Position numbers and translations under genes: made by a program. The notes under the pieces are model-generated. The model was not told where the DNA came from. It saw nothing but the letters and a program-made list of their open reading frames with translations, and ran no database searches. Of a stretch of DNA of 64,000 nucleotides, positions 1-8,177 are shown in pieces. How positions within the stretch are numbered: position 1 is the stretch's first letter; each line of letters starts with the position of its first letter. The stretch is from PSRF01 sp051000815 (GTDB taxonomy: Bacteria > Acidobacteriota > Blastocatellia > Pyrinomonadales > Pyrinomonadaceae), in contig JBPCNX010000037.1 in assembly GCA_051000815.1 (NCBI GenBank), forward strand, positions 1 through 64,000, given 5' to 3'.

Positions 1-108
1 TTCAAAGTCGCTATCACTGCTTGCATGCATAAATTGCTTAACATCATTAACGTCATGGTTCGTGACAGCACCTGCTGGAAATTCAACGAGGAACCAGTTT
101 CTGCTTGA
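1..108 (+). mobile_element. IS110-family transposase, C-terminal tail (partial)
   Basis: The first frame is open from the window edge to a TGA at 106-108, giving 35 residues. The stretch ACMHKLLNIINVMV resembles the conserved C-terminal helix of IS110/IS1111-type transposases (RuvC-like DEDD enzymes), whose usual wording is close to ACMRKLLTILNAM. Only the end of the gene is inside the window, so intactness cannot be judged. IS110 elements usually lack clear terminal inverted repeats, and I see no obvious right end between 109 and 190. The family call rests on this short motif alone. Confidence 0.6.
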
Positions 109-190
109 CTTCCAACACAGTTGCTACTGCGTGGTGGTACTGACCTCGTCGAGTTCGTTCAGGAGTGAGCGCCTACGAAGAGACCCGCCC

Positions 191-233
191 ACTTACTGAC
201 TACTGTCTACTGCCTACTGCTTACTTTCTACGG
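191..233. repeat. 7-bp period repeat, TACTGAC/TACTGCC family
   Basis: About six tandem degenerate heptads of the form TACTGNC. The same word returns at 4902-4957, with an inverted partner at 4780-4798. The minus-strand TPR gene ends inside this tract: its stop TAG and last codons are repeat sequence. Confidence 0.8.
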
Positions 234-714
234 GCTTCTTATCGCCAATCACACGCAATGCTTCGTCCGCCTGACTGCGAAAACTGCTTTCGGGATAATC
301 AGTCACTAGTCGCGTCAGATAATCGCGAGCCATATCCCGGAACTGATCCGCCGTTAATGCCTTTTTAGTACTGCCGTCGTAGCTAATGTACAGGTCAGGT
401 TTCTGTTTCCCCTTGTTTTCAGCCAGCGAGAGACTGCTTGAGCCGGCGATAAACAACGCTTCGTCAATCTTCGTGAAATTCGGGTTGCCGGCAATTATTT
501 CCTCCGTGCGCTTTAATGCGGCGACAAAGGCTTTCTTAAGCTTGAAATAGTTTCGCGCCACTTCCAGATTGTGCAGTGAATCCTTCTCCAGCTCGGGATC
601 GCGCAGGGTTGCCGGATCAGGTCCGCTTCTTACCCCGCCCTGCGCTCGAACAGCGGGACCGACAACGACAAACGCAAACAAAAGAGCGCTTACTGCGAAT
701 AGATTCTTTCTCAT
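214..714 (-). CDS. secreted TPR protein, BamD/YfiO-like
   Basis: 166 residues with a Sec signal peptide (residues 1-24, ending near VRAQG) and then helical sequence. The C-terminal part reads like an outer-membrane-lipoprotein-type tetratricopeptide unit: FRDMARDYLTRLVTDYPESSF is the usual 'pairs of helices, YP.S.' pattern of BamD/YbgF proteins. I see no convincing lipobox, so it is probably a free periplasmic protein and not BamD itself, and it is shorter than BamD (about 240). The stop TAG and last residues lie in the heptad repeat at 191-233. It is last in the minus-strand group after mtnP. The role is inferred: envelope scaffold or assembly factor. Confidence 0.55.
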   Translation of the reverse strand: MRKNLFAVSALLFAFVVVGPAVRAQGGVRSGPDPATLRDPELEKDSLHNLEVARNYFKLKKAFVAALKRTEEIIAGNPNFTKIDEALFIAGSSSLSLAENKGKQKPDLYISYDGSTKKALTADQFRDMARDYLTRLVTDYPESSFRSQADEALRVIGDKKPVESKQ

Positions 715-752
715 AACTCACCTCTCCACCACCACAAAAAATCCTGTCGACA

Positions 753-1637
753 CTAGGATGCCGCGTACTTTCCGATGATTGCATCCAGTTTTTGTGTTGT
801 CGTCTCCGGCCAGAGATCCGGCGCGGTAAATATCGCGCTCTTCAGCGCCGTGCCGCACTTGCAGGTTCGCGAGTGACGGGTTAACTGCGCGACCGCAGCT
901 TTCATAATAATCTGGGCATTGCGAACATTCTTGTTTAGATACTCGACCACGGTGTCCAGGCTGACTGCATCGTGCCCCGGATGCCAGCAATCGTAATCCG
1001 TGACCAGCGCGAGGGTGGCATAACATATCTCCGCTTCGCGAGCGAGCTTGGCCTCCTGAAGGTTAGTCATGCCAATCACATCCATACCCCACGAGCGATA
1101 TACGTTTGATTCTGCTTTAGTGGAAAAGGCTGGTCCCTCCATGCAAATGTATGTGCCACCACGATGGGTCGTTACCTCCGCGGCCTTACACGCCTCCTGC
1201 AATACGTCGCCGAGCTCGCCGCACACGGGGTGAGCAAATCCGACGTGAGCGACGATACCTTCGCCAAAGAAAGTCGACTCATGCGCTCGGGCGCGAGTGC
1301 GATCGAAGAACTGATCCGGAATCACCATGTCGAGGGGCGCGTATTGTTCTTGCAGCGATCCGACCGCAGATGCCGAAAGCAACCATTCAACACCCAGAAG
1401 TTTCATCCCGTAAATATTCGCCCGATAAGGAACTTCGGTAGGTGTGAAGCGATGTCCTCTTCCGTGCCGTGGCAGGAATGCTACGCGTTCATTTTCCAAA
1501 CTGCCGACAACAAAAGCGTCGGAGGGTTTGCCAAAGGGTGTGTCTACCGTGATCTCCTCGACGTCCCGGAGTTCAGGCATTTGATAGAGTCCGCTGCCTC
1601 CGATGATTCCGATTTTCGCTCGTGGGGTGATTGCCAT
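753..1637 (-). CDS. mtnP: S-methyl-5'-thioadenosine phosphorylase
   Basis: 294 residues; purine-nucleoside phosphorylase fold. It cleaves methylthioadenosine to adenine and methylthioribose-1-phosphate in the methionine salvage pathway. Family marks are the N-terminal GIIGGSGLY phosphate-binding loop, LPRHGRGH, the ASAVGSL block, CMEGPAFSTKAES and the nucleoside-site segment DVIGMTNLQEAKLAREAEICY. The length is typical. I chose ATG at 1637 because an upstream in-frame TTG (1664) would overlap the preceding gene and has no better ribosome site. It lies 8 bp after the secreted hypothetical gene, probably in one transcript. Confidence 0.9.
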   Translation of the reverse strand: MAITPRAKIGIIGGSGLYQMPELRDVEEITVDTPFGKPSDAFVVGSLENERVAFLPRHGRGHRFTPTEVPYRANIYGMKLLGVEWLLSASAVGSLQEQYAPLDMVIPDQFFDRTRARAHESTFFGEGIVAHVGFAHPVCGELGDVLQEACKAAEVTTHRGGTYICMEGPAFSTKAESNVYRSWGMDVIGMTNLQEAKLAREAEICYATLALVTDYDCWHPGHDAVSLDTVVEYLNKNVRNAQIIMKAAVAQLTRHSRTCKCGTALKSAIFTAPDLWPETTTQKLDAIIGKYAAS

Positions 1638-1645
1638 TCCGTTGT

Positions 1646-2170
1646 TTATTGTTTGGACTTGCAACCGCCCATCGCGTTCTTGACGAACTCCGGAAGCTGC
1701 CCTGCCTGCTGCTTGACCAACAAGTCGTCGAGTGGTTCAAGTTTAACTTTTGGCTTGGCACGCTTGATGTTTTGATATGTCTTAAGAACCCCTTCCACGC
1801 CTGCCACGTAAACTTGCTGCTGGTCTGCAGCTTGTTCTGGGTGCTCGATAACGAACTTAGCCTGGGAGAACGTCAACTGAGTGGTAATAGTCGGCGCGTA
1901 CTCTCCCTTGATCTTTGAAAAGTCGCCTAACACCCTGGTGCAAAGTGTGACGTTTACATCCGGAACCTCAATCAGCCAGAGCAGCAATTCACTGCTCAAC
2001 GCTTTTGCCTTCTCGTTCAAAGGATCGTCCTCGAGCAGTGTCGCAATCTCTACTGCTCGCTTACGTTCCGCGGGCGTTGAAGGACCTCGCTGTGCAACTC
2101 CGACTGTCACACACAACACTAACAACAAGGTGAGGCATATTGTGATGCTGAATAATCTCCTGGTCGTCAT
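1646..2170 (-). CDS. secreted protein of unknown function
   Basis: 174 residues starting with a clear signal peptide (TRRLFSITICLTLLLVLC, cleavage near GVAQ). The mature part is about 150 residues, mostly helical and charged, with a lysine-rich patch (IKRAKPKVKLEP) and no motif I recognise. The ATG overlaps the stop of the MBL-hydrolase gene by 4 bp (ATGA), and an AGGAAAT purine run inside the end of that gene can serve as ribosome site, so the two are translationally coupled. No function is assigned. Confidence 0.65.
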   Translation of the reverse strand: MTTRRLFSITICLTLLLVLCVTVGVAQRGPSTPAERKRAVEIATLLEDDPLNEKAKALSSELLLWLIEVPDVNVTLCTRVLGDFSKIKGEYAPTITTQLTFSQAKFVIEHPEQAADQQQVYVAGVEGVLKTYQNIKRAKPKVKLEPLDDLLVKQQAGQLPEFVKNAMGGCKSKQ

Positions 2171-3024
2171 TTCATTTCCTGCGCCTCTGAAATATTAACT
2201 GCCCGAAGCTTTCCCTCAGCTTCAACCAGTTTGTAAATGGCGGCTTCGGGCTCGTGATAGAAGAGACAACCCCAACCCTCGCGCGCTGCTTGGGGGAGAA
2301 GTGTTTTCTTGGCCTCCAGCGTTTCTACGGGGAAAAGGTCGTAGCCCATAATCCAGGAAAGTTGAACGTGCGCCCGCATGGGCACTAGGTCGGCAAAGCC
2401 AAAAAGTGTTTGACCCTGCTGCTGCAAACGCCAGCATTGCATCGAGCGGTTATGGCCGGCGTGAGTTTCCATTCGCAGCCCTGGCACTACTTCGTAGTTT
2501 GCGGCCTGCAGCTCCATTTGCCCGTTTTCATAAACCGGACGCCAGTTGTCAGGCAAGTAACTGGCGCGGTCGCGCTCACTCGGGTTTTCCGCATGTTCAT
2601 ATTCTGCCTGGGACACAAAATACCGCGCATTGGGAAAAGCAGGAACGGCCTGACCATCCTGGTTCAGAGTAGTATTGCCACCGGCATGATCGAAGTGCAG
2701 ATGCGTATTGATGACAATCGTGATCGCTTCCGGACCAACACCCGCCTTCACCTGAAGTGATTCAGCCAGCGATTTTTCGCGACTGATCCCATACATCGCT
2801 GAATGCTTAGGCGACCACTTCTCTCCGATGCCAGTCTCAATAAGTATCCGCTCAGAACCTGTCTCCACGAAGAGACAGTTCATATTCATGCGGATGCGAT
2901 TCTGCTCGTCAGGAGGGCATACTCGGGACCAGAGATTTCGTGGCACCACCCCAAACATCGCCCCGCCATCAAGACGAAATTCCGTGTCAGGAATTATCTC
3001 GACGCGGTAATTGCCAAACTGCAT
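2167..3024 (-). CDS. MBL-fold metallo-hydrolase
   Basis: 285 residues. The metallo-beta-lactamase signature HLHFDHAGG (near residues 108-116) gives the HxHxDH dinuclear metal site. A further His in the AGHNRSMQCWRL segment and the Asp in FADLVP fit the remaining metal ligands. There is no signal peptide, so it is cytoplasmic. The overall shape (N-terminal FRLDGGAMFGVVPRNLW, C-terminal FYHEPE) matches the lactonase/AHL-lactonase-like hydrolases often annotated only as MBL fold; the substrate cannot be read from sequence. It sits between the PPIase gene (25 bp) and the secreted hypothetical gene (4-bp overlap). Confidence 0.8.
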   Translation of the reverse strand: MQFGNYRVEIIPDTEFRLDGGAMFGVVPRNLWSRVCPPDEQNRIRMNMNCLFVETGSERILIETGIGEKWSPKHSAMYGISREKSLAESLQVKAGVGPEAITIVINTHLHFDHAGGNTTLNQDGQAVPAFPNARYFVSQAEYEHAENPSERDRASYLPDNWRPVYENGQMELQAANYEVVPGLRMETHAGHNRSMQCWRLQQQGQTLFGFADLVPMRAHVQLSWIMGYDLFPVETLEAKKTLLPQAAREGWGCLFYHEPEAAIYKLVEAEGKLRAVNISEAQEMK

Positions 3025-3049
3025 GGATTATTTAGAGTGGCGGCCCTTA

Positions 3050-4354
3050 CTAATTACTCTGCTTCGTCACGCCCTTATTCGGGGATTTGGCGCCCTTACC
3101 GCCTTCCTTCTGCGCTGGTGCTTCGTCTTCCGGGCCAGGAGCTTCCTGGGGCGCAAAACCGGGCGGCATGCTCGGTGACGCGGGCATTTCCGGCATCTTC
3201 ACCTGGAAATTCTCGGCAATAGTGACATGGGAACGCTTGACGATTTCATCCAGAATCTTCTTCTGCTTTTCCTTTTCAACCTCGGCGCGCGCCTGTTCCT
3301 TACCGCTTCTCGGTGGCGCCATCGGGTTATCTGACTGGCCACCACCAGCAATCAAGATATGACGCGCATGCACCTGTTCTTCCTTCTTGCCATCCTGCTC
3401 TTCGGTGCGCTTTTCATCGAGCTTAATAATGTGATAACCAAAATTGGTCTCCACAAGATCACTAATTTCGCCGGGCTTCAAAGCAAAAGCAGCTTTTTCG
3501 AATTCGGGTACCATCTGCCCCGGCCCAAACCAGCCGAGATCGCCTCCCTTGATCTTGCTGCCTGGGTCGCTGGAAAACTCTTCAGCCAGTTTTCCAAAGT
3601 CCTCTCCGGCGCGCGCTCGCTTTAAGACTCCCTCGGCCTTTTCGCGACTTTTCTTAGTATCCAGATCCGGATGAGCGGCGATGTAAGCATTGACCTCTTC
3701 ATCAGTGGCCTTCATTTTCTCGGCCAGCTGCTCCTGAGCGTAGGTTTGCGCGAGTATACGTGACTGTTCCATCAGGATCTGCAACTGCACCGCGCGCTTC
3801 TTATCAACGCCATCCGCCACGCCCTTCTTCTCGCCAATGAGAACCTGGCCTAACTGACTACGCACCTGCTTAATCTGTTCCTCGGGTATTTGTGCCGCCA
3901 TCTGCGGGTTCTTCGCTTTGGCGTCATTGATAAACTGGTCGAACTTCTCCGTGTTGCCGGGCTGTTTGAAAAACTCTTCAATTTCCTGTTCCGTTACCTG
4001 GGGTGAGCCGGCAGTGCCAGGCTGGGCCTTGAAATAATTCTCAGCGATTACCACGGATCGAACCAGTTCCAGTTGACGTTTGATCTCGGGTTTATTGGCT
4101 ATGCCCTTATTGCGCGCCTCCTCGGCAACTGCAAACAGACTGCGAAGGTTGTCGGCGAAATCTTTGCGGGCCGCTTCGTCTGACGCCAACCGCGCTCGAA
4201 ATTGGGCCGGCTGGTCTTCCGCGACGAGGGCCATGTCTTCGGCTGTTAAGTTAACCGCCTCCGCGCGCCGGGCTTTTACCTGCCAGGCAATCAATCCAAT
4301 TGAAAATAAAACGGCGACTCCGGCCGCAATCCATGCTTTCTTTGTGGTTGTCAA
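3050..4354 (-). CDS. SurA/PpiC-like parvulin peptidyl-prolyl isomerase
   Basis: 434 residues from a TTG start at 4354. I prefer this start because GAGGA lies 7 bp upstream and the protein then opens with a membrane anchor/signal (KKAWIAAGVAVLFSIGLIAW); upstream in-frame codons give an implausible leader. A SurA-N-like helical part (about 40-200) is followed by a rotamase domain (about 215-330) with the parvulin marks FGKLAEEFSSDPGSKIKGGDLGWFGPGQMVPEFE, split here by family positions, and YHIIKLDE. The C-terminus is a Pro/Met-rich tail and a basic end. It is likely a periplasmic, membrane-tethered chaperone for outer-membrane proteins. Confidence 0.85.
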   Translation of the reverse strand: MTTTKKAWIAAGVAVLFSIGLIAWQVKARRAEAVNLTAEDMALVAEDQPAQFRARLASDEAARKDFADNLRSLFAVAEEARNKGIANKPEIKRQLELVRSVVIAENYFKAQPGTAGSPQVTEQEIEEFFKQPGNTEKFDQFINDAKAKNPQMAAQIPEEQIKQVRSQLGQVLIGEKKGVADGVDKKRAVQLQILMEQSRILAQTYAQEQLAEKMKATDEEVNAYIAAHPDLDTKKSREKAEGVLKRARAGEDFGKLAEEFSSDPGSKIKGGDLGWFGPGQMVPEFEKAAFALKPGEISDLVETNFGYHIIKLDEKRTEEQDGKKEEQVHARHILIAGGGQSDNPMAPPRSGKEQARAEVEKEKQKKILDEIVKRSHVTIAENFQVKMPEMPASPSMPPGFAPQEAPGPEDEAPAQKEGGKGAKSPNKGVTKQSN

Positions 4355-4380
4355 AATAAATTCCTCACTTAAAAATAGAA

Positions 4381-4776
4381 CTACTGATGCTGCACTAACT
4401 CCAGCAATACCCCGTTGACTGATGTCGGGTGAATAAACGCCACGAGGCAACCGCCCGCACCAATCCGGGGAACTTCATCGATCAAGCGAAAGCCTCTTGC
4501 CTGCAATTGCGCCAGCGCCGCCTGAATGTCATCTACCCGAACCGCAATGTGATGAATACCCGGACCACGTTTACCGAGAAACTTACCGACCGGTGAATCC
4601 TCCGTTAGTGGCTCCAAAAGTTCGATATGCGACTCACCGAGGGGTAGCATCGCAACTCGAACACCCTGCGTGGCAATTTCTTCGGTCCCCTCCAGTTCCA
4701 GCCCCAGAGCCGCTCGCCAAACGGCCGTTGTCTCGTCAAGCCGGTCAGTTGCGATCCCGATATGGTCAATTCTCAT
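4381..4776 (-). CDS. mce: methylmalonyl-CoA epimerase
   Basis: 131 residues; vicinal-oxygen-chelate fold. It interconverts (R)- and (S)-methylmalonyl-CoA in propionyl-CoA and odd-chain/branched-chain degradation. The two VOC halves are visible: RIDHIGIATDRLDE at the N-terminus and GPGIHHIAVRVDDI in the middle. The metal ligands are His at about 4, His at about 75 (in IHHIAV) and a Glu near the C-terminus (LLELVQH); the ESHIELLEP strand is typical. It lies in the same minus-strand group as meaB and an acyl-CoA dehydrogenase, which supports the assignment. Confidence 0.93.
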   Translation of the reverse strand: MRIDHIGIATDRLDETTAVWRAALGLELEGTEEIATQGVRVAMLPLGESHIELLEPLTEDSPVGKFLGKRGPGIHHIAVRVDDIQAALAQLQARGFRLIDEVPRIGAGGCLVAFIHPTSVNGVLLELVQHQ

Positions 4777-4779
4777 AAA

Positions 4780-4798
4780 ACAGTAGTCAGTAGTCAGA
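4780..4798. repeat. 7-bp period repeat, left inverted arm (AGTAGTC family)
   Basis: The sequence AACAGTAGTCAGTAGTCAG is the reverse complement of the word repeated at 4902-4957. The two arms enclose about 105 bp of unique DNA, so the whole gap between mce and meaB can fold as one long hairpin. Confidence 0.75.
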
Positions 4799-4901
4799 AT
4801 CCGAGGTCGGCATGAGTGATGTTAACCTGCAAATTGCTGCGCGACATCCGAGACTCGTAACAAAGCGAAGACCATTAGGTGACTACATCCTCCGTGTTTG
4901 A

Positions 4902-4957
4902 TACTGACTACTGCCTACTGTTTACTGCCTACTGTTTACTGCCTTCTGCCTACTGCT
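4902..4957. repeat. 7-bp period repeat, right arm (TACTGCC family)
   Basis: Eight tandem degenerate heptads (TACTGAC, TACTGCC, TACTGTT and similar). The tract supplies the TAG stop and the last two codons (Lys-Gln) of meaB on the minus strand, exactly as the tract at 191-233 does for the TPR gene. Confidence 0.85.
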
Positions 4958-5909
4958 TTATCAATTCTTCCACTGCAGAATAAGGGTCTCGCTCGCGTCT
5001 GGCAACCTCGTCCGCCAGCAGGTCAAGCCTTTCAGATGCGGATTCCGAATCAAGGGTTCGCGAAACCAACCTTTCTCTTAATAGTTCGAGAATTCGCCAT
5101 TTCGCCACCGCGCGCCGCCGCTGATTGCCAAGATCAGAGCGAAAATGAAAGTCCCTGTAACTGTCAATCGCCGCCGCCAGATCCTGGATACCTTTATTTT
5201 CAGTAGCGATGGTCTTAATTATCGGCGGCCGCCAGCCATCCTTGTGAGCCAGTGAAAGCAGGGCTTCCAATTCCTTTTCCGTTGAATAAACGCCTTCGCG
5301 GTCAGCTTTGTTGATGACAAAAATGTCCGCAATCTCCATTATTCCCGCTTTGATGGCCTGAATATCGTCGCCCATTCCCGGCACAAGCACAACCACGCAA
5401 ACATCTGCGGCCTTCACGATTTCGACTTCATCCTGACCAACTCCTACCGTTTCGACGACGACCTTTTCGTAACCAGCCGCAGCCAGGATTGAGACCGCAT
5501 CAACTGTCGCTCGCGCCAGGCCACCCAGATTCCCGCGCGTCGCCATGGATCGGATGAAGACCCCCTTGTCGAGGCCGAGCGCCTGCATGCGAATACGGTC
5601 GCCCAGGATCGCACCGCCGGAAAAGGGACTTGAAGGATCAACAGCAACGATGCCTACGCGCTCATTTCGTTCGCGATAGAGCAAAGCGAGCTTGTCCACG
5701 AGCGATGACTTGCCGGCGCCCGGCGCTCCGGTGATTCCGATCACCAGCCCTTTCCCGCTATGCGGGAAAATCTCCTTCATTAATTCGGAGGCATCATCTG
5801 TGCTGTCTTCGACCTTGGAGATTGCACGCGCGACGGCCCTGGGGTCGCCGGCGGTAAGGCGCGCAATAAATGAAGCCGGAGTTGGAACAGGGTCAGTTCG
5901 GGATTTCAT
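4950..5909 (-). CDS. meaB: methylmalonyl-CoA mutase-associated GTPase MeaB
   Basis: 319 residues; G3E-family P-loop GTPase (MeaB/ArgK/MMAA) that loads and protects the adenosylcobalamin cofactor of methylmalonyl-CoA mutase. Visible motifs are Walker A GAPGAGKSSL (about 59-68), VAVDPSSPFSGGAILGDR (switch I with the conserved Asp), ETVGVGQDE (G3) and NKAD (G4). Length is typical. It is followed downstream by mce and preceded by an acyl-CoA dehydrogenase, a coherent propionate/branched-chain module. The mutase itself is not in the window. The last two residues and the stop are repeat-derived. Confidence 0.93.
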   Translation of the reverse strand: MKSRTDPVPTPASFIARLTAGDPRAVARAISKVEDSTDDASELMKEIFPHSGKGLVIGITGAPGAGKSSLVDKLALLYRERNERVGIVAVDPSSPFSGGAILGDRIRMQALGLDKGVFIRSMATRGNLGGLARATVDAVSILAAAGYEKVVVETVGVGQDEVEIVKAADVCVVVLVPGMGDDIQAIKAGIMEIADIFVINKADREGVYSTEKELEALLSLAHKDGWRPPIIKTIATENKGIQDLAAAIDSYRDFHFRSDLGNQRRRAVAKWRILELLRERLVSRTLDSESASERLDLLADEVARRERDPYSAVEELIKQ

Positions 5910-5927
5910 CGCAGCGCCTCGCCGAAG

Positions 5928-7076
5928 TCAGCCCGCCTGTTTCAAGATCTCGCGCGCAATAATCAAGCGTTGGATCTCCGAGGTGCCTTCACCGATGGTG
6001 CAGAGTTTGGAATCGCGCCAGTATTTCTCCGGCGGATAGTCCTTCGTGTAACCGTATCCGCCGTGAACTTGAATCGCTTCTTCGCAAACGTTCACGCTGA
6101 TTTCAGAAGCGAACAGTTTGGCCATTGAAGACTCTTTGGTAACTTTGCGCCCCTGATCCTTCAGCCAGGCCGCTCGATACATCAAAAGCCGCGCAGCATC
6201 GATTTGCGTGGCCATGTTCGCAAGTTTGAACTGAATGGCCTGAAACTCCGAGATCGGCTTGCCAAACTGCTGCCTCTCTTTTGAGTAACGCAACGCCGAC
6301 TCATACGCGCCCTGCGCAATACCCACAGCCAGCGCGGCGATTGAAATGCGCCCGCCGTCGAGGATCTGCATCGCGTTGATAAATCCCTGACCTTCTTCTC
6401 CCAGCCGGTTTGTGTCTGGTATGTAGCAATCTTCAAATACTACGCTGGCAGTTTCCGAGGCGCGCAACCCGAGTTTGTTCTCCTTCTTCGAGGGCGAGAA
6501 CCCTTTTGTTCCCTTTTCGAAGATAAACGCTGTGATGCCCTTGCTTCGTTGTGAGCGATCAGTGACGGCGACAGCCACACACGTGTCGGCATGAATCGCG
6601 TGCGTAATGAAATTCTTAGAGCCATTCACGACCCAGCCTGCGCCCTGGCGCACGGCAGTCGATCTGGTTCCGGAAGCGTCTGAACCCGCACTTGGCTCTG
6701 TGAGACCCCAGGCGCCGAGGTGCTCGCCCCGGGCTAAGGGGACGAGATATTTTTGTTTTTGCTCTTCAGTACCAAACTCGTAAATATGATTGGAGCAAAG
6801 GGAGTTGTGCGCGGCGACTGAAATCCCGACCGAGCCATCTACACGGGAAAGTTCATCAATGATCGTCGCATATTCAACGTAGCCCATTCCGGCTCCGCCA
6901 TACTCCTCCGGGAATATCACGCCCATCAAACCGAGTTCAGCGAGTTTTGGTTTTAGCTCGATTGGGAAGTGCTGGCTTTCATCCCATTCCATAACGTGCG
7001 GCGCAATTTCTGCCTCGGCAAATTCGCGCACGCTCATTTTGATCTGGTTTTGTTCTTCGTTTAACTCGAATTCCAT
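5928..7076 (-). CDS. acyl-CoA dehydrogenase
   Basis: 382 residues; FAD-dependent dehydrogenase of the beta-oxidation type. All family blocks are present: N-terminal helical domain (FELNEEQNQIKMSVREFAE), the FAD/substrate signature GAWGLTEPSAGSDASG (about 125-140), the NGSKNFITHA strand, and the C-terminal QVHGGYGYTKDYPPEKYWRD block with IGEGTSEIQRLIIAREIL. The Glu of GEGTSE region and the surrounding order fit short/branched-chain enzymes (butyryl-, isovaleryl- or isobutyryl-type). I chose ATG at 7076 with GGGGAA upstream over a TTG at 7097. It sits 18 bp before meaB, suggesting feeding of propionyl-CoA-yielding substrates. Confidence 0.92.
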   Translation of the reverse strand: MEFELNEEQNQIKMSVREFAEAEIAPHVMEWDESQHFPIELKPKLAELGLMGVIFPEEYGGAGMGYVEYATIIDELSRVDGSVGISVAAHNSLCSNHIYEFGTEEQKQKYLVPLARGEHLGAWGLTEPSAGSDASGTRSTAVRQGAGWVVNGSKNFITHAIHADTCVAVAVTDRSQRSKGITAFIFEKGTKGFSPSKKENKLGLRASETASVVFEDCYIPDTNRLGEEGQGFINAMQILDGGRISIAALAVGIAQGAYESALRYSKERQQFGKPISEFQAIQFKLANMATQIDAARLLMYRAAWLKDQGRKVTKESSMAKLFASEISVNVCEEAIQVHGGYGYTKDYPPEKYWRDSKLCTIGEGTSEIQRLIIAREILKQAG

Positions 7077-7097
7077 CCGATTCCCCAGGGCTTTCAA

Positions 7098-7170
7098 CTC
7101 TCGAATTTCAAATCAGATCTCAAATCTAAAAACTCAGATCTCAATTTTAAGATCTCAGATTTCAAGTCCC
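7098..7170. repeat. 7-bp period repeat, CTCAGAT family
   Basis: An AT-richer tract of about ten degenerate heptads (CTCAGAT, CTCAAAT, CTCAATT, TTAAGAT). It begins directly upstream of the acyl-CoA dehydrogenase gene, so it lies in the promoter or leader of the operon. Confidence 0.7.
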
Positions 7171-7187
7171 AATGGTTGACACAACAA

Positions 7188-7226
7188 AGGCATCCTCGCC
7201 TGTCAACAATACAGGCAAGAATGCCT
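7188..7226 (-). terminator. intrinsic terminator of rluB
   Basis: A 16-bp stem with a 7-nt loop, followed on the minus strand by TTTGTTGTG. Two positions pair only as G-U when the minus strand is transcribed and would be C-A mismatches on the plus strand, which points to a minus-strand RNA structure. It lies 43 bp past the rluB stop. Confidence 0.6.
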
Positions 7227-7268
7227 GCCTAACGCAAACTCAAACTAAACTAGGTCCCTCATTCTACC

Positions 7269-8078
7269 TCAACGGCCACTCGAACCGTGACTGGCAGAAC
7301 GCCCCCGAGTCGGTGCTTTCTGCTTTCGCGCTGGCCCAGCCTTTCCGCTCCGCGGCCCCTTCATCAGCCGCTGAACCTCGTTTGGCATCAGCCTGCGCCA
7401 CTCACCCGGTCGCAGGCGTTCGTCGTGAAGGAAACCGATTCGCGAGCGGCGCAACTTCACAACCGAGTGTCCGATCAGATCGAACATGCGGCGGATCTGC
7501 TGGTTTCTTCCCTGATGCAGAACCACTTCGAACCAGGCGTTGTTGTCCGTTTCATTCACTCTTGTAATCTGTGCCGGGGCTGTCTTCGTGCCATCGTCAA
7601 GAATAACGCCACGTCTGATGCGCTGTAGGGCGGCCTCCGGCGGTAGTCCCTTCACCTTAACCTCATAGACTTTTTCGACTCGATTGCGCGCCGCCGTAAT
7701 GAAGTTTGTGAAGTCGCCGTCGTTGGTCAGCAATAGGAGGCCTTCTGTATTGAAGTCGAGGCGGCCAACGGGGTAGAGGCGTCCCAGCGAAGCGGGGAGG
7801 AGTTCGGTAACGCGCGGGCGATTCTCAGGGTCTGACACACTTGAGAGGTAACCTTTGGGCTTGTTCAAAAGAATGTGAACCTTCTCCCGCTTCGCGAGCA
7901 ACGGGTTGATCAACTTCCCTCGCACCTTGATGTGATCTTTCGCGGCGTCCGCTTTCGTGCCCTGCGTGGTGATTACCTTCCCGTTCACGGAGACTTCGCC
8001 CGCCGCGATTAATTCTTCAGCGTGTCGCCGCGACGCGATGCCCGCTTCGGCAATTAACTTTTGTAGACGTTGCTCCAT
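7269..8078 (-). CDS. rluB: 23S rRNA pseudouridine synthase, RluB/RsuA family
   Basis: 269 residues. An N-terminal S4 RNA-binding domain (QRLQKLIAEAGIASRRHAEELI, about 3-60) is followed by the pseudouridine synthase core with the catalytic-Asp motif GRLDFNTEGLLLLTNDG (about 103-119), KVYEVKVKG, and the GRNQQIRRMF block. The C-terminus is a basic tail (about 30 residues) expected to bind rRNA. It modifies uridine in 23S rRNA helix 89 if it is RluB; RsuA-type specificity cannot be excluded. It is last in the conserved M50-trpS-scpA-scpB-rluB order, a context typical for RluB. Confidence 0.88.
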   Translation of the reverse strand: MEQRLQKLIAEAGIASRRHAEELIAAGEVSVNGKVITTQGTKADAAKDHIKVRGKLINPLLAKREKVHILLNKPKGYLSSVSDPENRPRVTELLPASLGRLYPVGRLDFNTEGLLLLTNDGDFTNFITAARNRVEKVYEVKVKGLPPEAALQRIRRGVILDDGTKTAPAQITRVNETDNNAWFEVVLHQGRNQQIRRMFDLIGHSVVKLRRSRIGFLHDERLRPGEWRRLMPNEVQRLMKGPRSGKAGPARKQKAPTRGRSASHGSSGR

Positions 8079-8082
8079 GGTA

Positions 8083-8120
8083 GGTTTCGAGTTTCGGGTT
8101 TCGGGTTCCGGGTTTCGGGC
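8083..8120. repeat. 7-bp period repeat, GGGTTTC family, left arm
   Basis: Five heptads of GGGTTTC/GGGTTCC just upstream of rluB. The short inverted partner (GAAACTCGAAACTCC) is at 8155-8177. The arms enclose about 35 bp, filling the scpB-rluB gap. Confidence 0.75.
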
Positions 8121-8154
8121 GCTGAGTTGTGCAGTTCGGTCGCAGGTCTGAGCT

Positions 8155-8177
8155 GGAACCCAGAAACTCGAAACTCC
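8155..8177. repeat. 7-bp period repeat, GGGTTTC family, right inverted arm
   Basis: Reverse-complement words of the tract at 8083-8120. It ends exactly one base before the scpB stop codon. Confidence 0.6.

Noticed and set aside
1164..1775. Long plus-strand frames over mtnP
   Set aside because: Antisense shadows: mtnP has intact family motifs in the other strand, and these frames have no domain or ribosome site.
4355..4450. Upstream 32-residue extension of the PPIase
   Set aside because: It overlaps the mce stop, lacks a ribosome site, and hides the signal/anchor that follows TTG 4354.
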